From: an uncultured Duganella sp.
GTDB taxonomy: Bacteria; Pseudomonadota; Gammaproteobacteria; Burkholderiales; Burkholderiaceae
Length of the DNA: 14,856 bases
NCBI GenBank assembly: GCA_946482335.1
Contig: CAMLRG010000134.1
Span: 1-14,856, forward strand
Direction of reading: 5' to 3'
Shown in pieces: positions 12,681 to 14,856 of this stretch; positions within the stretch are counted from its first letter, which is position 1, and each line of letters opens with the position of its first letter. The position numbers and the translations under genes are program-made. The notes under the pieces were generated by a model. It saw nothing but the letters and a program-made list of their open reading frames with translations, searched no databases and was not told the DNA's origin.

Positions 12681-14000
12681 ATGATCGCTCATTCCCTCTC
12701 CATGCGGCTACAGGGCCGGGGGATCCACTACGCGTGGGTCATCGTTGCATTAACTTTTCTTACCGGTCTGACGTCGTCGGCGGCGCTGGGTTTGCCCGGA
12801 GCGCTGCTGCAGCCACTCAGCAAGGAATTCGGCTGGGGCGTGGACCAGATTTCTTCCGCGCTGGCGGTCCGCTTTGCCTTGTTCGGGCTGATCGGGCCGT
12901 TTGCGGCCATCCTGATGGAGCGCTTCGGCTTGCGCAATGTGATGGTGACGGCGCTCATGCTGATCACCGGCGGCTCGCTGCTGGCGCTGGGCATGACGCA
13001 GTTCTGGCAACTGGTGCTGTTGTGGGGCGTGATGCTGGGCGTGGGCTCGGGCATGACGGCGCTGGTCCTGAGCGCCGTGGTCTCGAACCGCTGGTTCGAA
13101 ACCCGTCGCGGGCTGGTGGTGGGCGTGCTGACGGCCAGTTCCGCGACCGGGCAATTGGTGTTCCTGCCGATCGGCGCCTGGCTGGTGGAGCACTTCGGCT
13201 GGCGCATGGCGGTGGTGCCGGTGCTGGTGGCATGCAGCGTGGTGGCGCTGGCCGTGTATTTGCTGATGCGTAACCGCCCGTCGGATGTCGGGCTGGCGCC
13301 GTTCGGGGCGCCGCAGCTGGTTCCCGTCGCGGCTGCGCCGGCCGTGCAGCCGGAGCGGCCCGCCATGACGATCGGCATCGGCACGCCGTTCCGCATCTTG
13401 CGCGAAGCGTCGGCCAGTCCGGTGTTCTGGCTGCTGGCCGGCAGCTTCTTCATCTGCGGCCTCAGTACCAATGGCTTGATCCAGACCCATTTCATTTCGC
13501 TGTGCGGCGATGCCGGCCTGGGGCCCGTGCCGGCGGCTTCGGTGCTGGCCATGATGGGTGCTTTCGACCTGGTCGGCACCATCCTGTCGGGCTGGCTGTC
13601 GGACCGCTACGACAACCGCAAGCTGCTGTTCTGGTACTACAGCCTGCGTGGCCTCTCGTTACTGTGGCTGCCGTATTCCGAGTTCACCTTGTATGGCCTG
13701 TCGCTGTTCGCCATGTTCTATGGCCTGGACTGGATCGCGACCGTGCCGCCGACGGTGCGCCTGGCCGCCGCCACCTTCGGCAAGGAGAAAGCCGGCATGG
13801 TGTTCGGGTGGGTGTTCGCGGCGCACCAGCTGGGTGCCGCGGTGGCGGCCTTCGGCGCCGGGCAGGTGCGCACGCTGCTGCTGACGTATAACCCGGCCTT
13901 GTTCGCGGCGGGTGCCGCCTGCCTGGTCGCGGCGATGATGGTGATGGCGATCCGCTTGCGTCCCGCCGTCGCCGCCGCGCCCGCGGCCAAGGCGGCGTGA
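12681..14000 (+). CDS. MFS transporter, 12 TM, monocarboxylate/OFA-like
   Basis: This 439-residue inner-membrane transporter has 12 hydrophobic segments in two halves, joined by a hydrophilic loop around residues 205-235. GIHYAWVIVALTFLTGLTSS and PLSKEFGWGVDQISSALAVR resemble the OFA/MCT-type branch (oxalate, formate, monocarboxylate exchangers and related proteins). The second half has CGLSTNGLIQTHFISLCGDA and the motif A-like GWLSDRYDNRKLLFWYY. The substrate is not predictable from sequence alone. The start at 12681 lacks a clear Shine-Dalgarno sequence; the in-frame ATG at 12702 is an alternative that still precedes the first membrane segment. The C-terminus is an Ala-rich low-complexity tail. 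It is a single-gene transcript with its own promoter and operator-like dyad, and it converges with the MAPEG gene. Confidence 0.9.
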   Translation: MIAHSLSMRLQGRGIHYAWVIVALTFLTGLTSSAALGLPGALLQPLSKEFGWGVDQISSALAVRFALFGLIGPFAAILMERFGLRNVMVTALMLITGGSLLALGMTQFWQLVLLWGVMLGVGSGMTALVLSAVVSNRWFETRRGLVVGVLTASSATGQLVFLPIGAWLVEHFGWRMAVVPVLVACSVVALAVYLLMRNRPSDVGLAPFGAPQLVPVAAAPAVQPERPAMTIGIGTPFRILREASASPVFWLLAGSFFICGLSTNGLIQTHFISLCGDAGLGPVPAASVLAMMGAFDLVGTILSGWLSDRYDNRKLLFWYYSLRGLSLLWLPYSEFTLYGLSLFAMFYGLDWIATVPPTVRLAAATFGKEKAGMVFGWVFAAHQLGAAVAAFGAGQVRTLLLTYNPALFAAGAACLVAAMMVMAIRLRPAVAAAPAAKAA

Positions 14001-14004
14001 GCTG

Positions 14005-14019
14005 TCCGGCGTAGCCGGG
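14005..14019. other. Small hairpin between convergent genes
   Basis: CCGGC (14006-14010), GTA and GCCGG (14014-14018) form a tight stem-loop, extended by a T-G pair, in the 27-base gap between the MFS and MAPEG stop codons. There is no T run on either strand, so it is at best a weak bidirectional terminator. Confidence 0.4.
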
Positions 14020-14027
14020 CGCTGCGT

Positions 14028-14411
14028 TCAGGCCAGGGCGAGGATCGCCAGGCTGACGCCCACGCCGGCAAACCAGACCAGGGTGCGCAGGGTGGCCAGG
14101 TTGCTGATGTAGATGATGCTGTAGGCCACGCGGATCACGACGAAAGCCATCGCCAGGATATCGATGCTGTCCTGGTTCGCGTGGGCCTGCTGGGCGAGGA
14201 TGACCGCTGCGATGAACAGCGGCAGTGCTTCAAAGCCGTTCAGGTGCGCGGCGTGGGCGCGTTTCATCCAGCCGGACTGGCGGCCCTCCCAATCGCGCGG
14301 GTGGGCATTGTCGTAGCGGTCCTTGCCCTTGAACGACGCCACTTTCGGCGTCAGTTCCACCATGATGGGCAGCAGGCAAGCCGCAGCGATACACCAGTTT
14401 GCAACTGTCAT
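14028..14411 (-). CDS. MAPEG-family membrane protein
   Basis: This 127-residue protein has four hydrophobic helices, the normal length and layout for MAPEG. AHPRDWEGRQSGWMKRAHAA HLNGFEALPLFIAAV-type sequence (about residues 36-70) carries the RAHAAHLNGFEALPLF signature in which the Glu and Asn contact glutathione in characterised members. RVAYSIIYISNLATLRTLVW is the typical fourth-helix region. The eukaryotic relatives are microsomal glutathione transferases; the roles of bacterial members are mostly unknown. The start at 14411 has Shine-Dalgarno AAGGAG about six bases upstream. It lies 10 bases downstream of the S9 peptidase gene on the same strand, so the two form an operon. Confidence 0.92.
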   Translation of the reverse strand: MTVANWCIAAACLLPIMVELTPKVASFKGKDRYDNAHPRDWEGRQSGWMKRAHAAHLNGFEALPLFIAAVILAQQAHANQDSIDILAMAFVVIRVAYSIIYISNLATLRTLVWFAGVGVSLAILALA

Positions 14412-14421
14412 CTACATCTCC

Positions 14422-14856
14422 TTATTTAAGGTGCCTGGCCAGCCAGCCATGCACCTCGTTGTAGAAGTAGCGGCTGTTCTCGCCTTTCAGGATCCAGTGG
14501 TTTTCGTCCGGGAATACTACCAGCTTGCTCGGCGTATTCAAACGCTGCTGCGCCGCGAAGTTCATCAGCGCATTGTTGACCGGCACCCGGTAATCCAGTT
14601 CGCCCACGGTGATCAGGATCGGCGTCTTGAAGCCGGTGCCTTTCTCGTGGTTCGCACCCTGCATGATCGGGCTTTGCTCGCGCCACACCGGCAGGTTGCT
14701 CCATACCGGGCCGCCGCCGTTCACTTCGCGGCCATAGATGCTGTCGCTGGTCCCCCACTGCATGACCAGGTCCATCTCGCCGGCATGCGACACGATGGCC
14801 TTGTAGCGGGTGGTGGTGGCTTGCAGCCAGTTGGCCAGGTGGCCGCCATAGCTTGC
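14422..14856 (-). CDS. S9-type (prolyl-oligopeptidase/acylaminoacyl peptidase-like) serine peptidase, C-terminal part
   Basis: The gene enters from the right edge, and its last 144 codons are visible. The first residues read ASYGGHLANWLQATTTRYKA, that is the GxSYGG nucleophile elbow with the catalytic Ser encoded at 14851-14853. The catalytic Asp follows in ITVGELDYRVPVNNALM, and the catalytic His in VVFPDENHWILKGENSRYFY, giving the complete alpha/beta-hydrolase triad. This matches the C-terminal domain of the S9C group; the beta-propeller and N-terminus lie outside the window. A GTG at 14793 is internal, since the open frame and the active-site elbow extend beyond it. It is followed by the MAPEG gene 10 bases later. 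Signal peptide and localisation cannot be judged here. Confidence 0.93.
   Translation of the reverse strand, partial: ASYGGHLANWLQATTTRYKAIVSHAGEMDLVMQWGTSDSIYGREVNGGGPVWSNLPVWREQSPIMQGANHEKGTGFKTPILITVGELDYRVPVNNALMNFAAQQRLNTPSKLVVFPDENHWILKGENSRYFYNEVHGWLARHLK

Noticed and set aside
14422..14793. A separate 123-residue gene starting at GTG 14793
   Set aside because: The frame continues to the window edge and encodes the SYGG active-site elbow, so this is the end of a larger S9-type gene.

Overview
The window looks like chromosomal DNA of a GC-rich betaproteobacterium, most likely Oxalobacteraceae (Massilia/Duganella type). This placement is an inference from base composition, protein style and gene content. 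No rRNA, tRNA or other strong marker is present, and no database search could be run.

Layout. The left edge (1-486) is the C-terminal third of dihydrolipoamide dehydrogenase (lpdA). Next comes a self-contained REP-RAYT unit (501-1371): a REP-associated tyrosine transposase on the minus strand, bracketed by two related palindromes in opposite orientation. Two small minus-strand genes follow: a DUF3144-type protein (1370-1687) and an unrecognised 60-residue protein (1783-1965). A TetR repressor (2075-2719, minus) is divergent from a complete tripartite efflux operon (2871-6987): an EmrA-type adaptor, an EmrB-type DHA2 pump and a NodT/OprM-type outer-membrane lipoprotein. The shared promoter region is full of TTTCATTT-like half-sites and carries a good sigma-70 promoter.

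A 24-bp perfect palindrome (7001-7024) separates the efflux operon from a convergent LysR regulator (7029-7925). LysR is divergent from a tandem pair of 200-residue SDR-fold paralogues (8027-9231), both of which lack the catalytic Tyr/Lys. After these come three plus-strand genes for exported proteins: an M49/DPP III-like zinc peptidase (9281-10981), a small HEVGH zinc-peptidase candidate (11083-11769) and a BON-domain protein with 11-residue repeats and twin CX10C motifs (11854-12585). An MFS transporter (12681-14000) follows. It converges on a MAPEG protein and the C-terminal end of an S9-type serine peptidase that runs off the right edge (14028-14856, minus).

How the parts work together. 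The TetR/EmrAB/outer-membrane cluster is a classic drug-efflux module with local control. LysR probably controls the SDR pair. The most unusual signal is in 9231-11853: three successive genes each have a long perfect inverted repeat whose right arm covers the ribosome-binding site, and whose left arm starts only 14-30 bases after the preceding stop codon. This looks like serial read-through insulation or translational gating. It is visible in the sequence but functionally unproven. I see no convincing new defence or biosynthetic system. There is no CRISPR array, no tRNA, and no gene-free stretch longer than about 150 bases.
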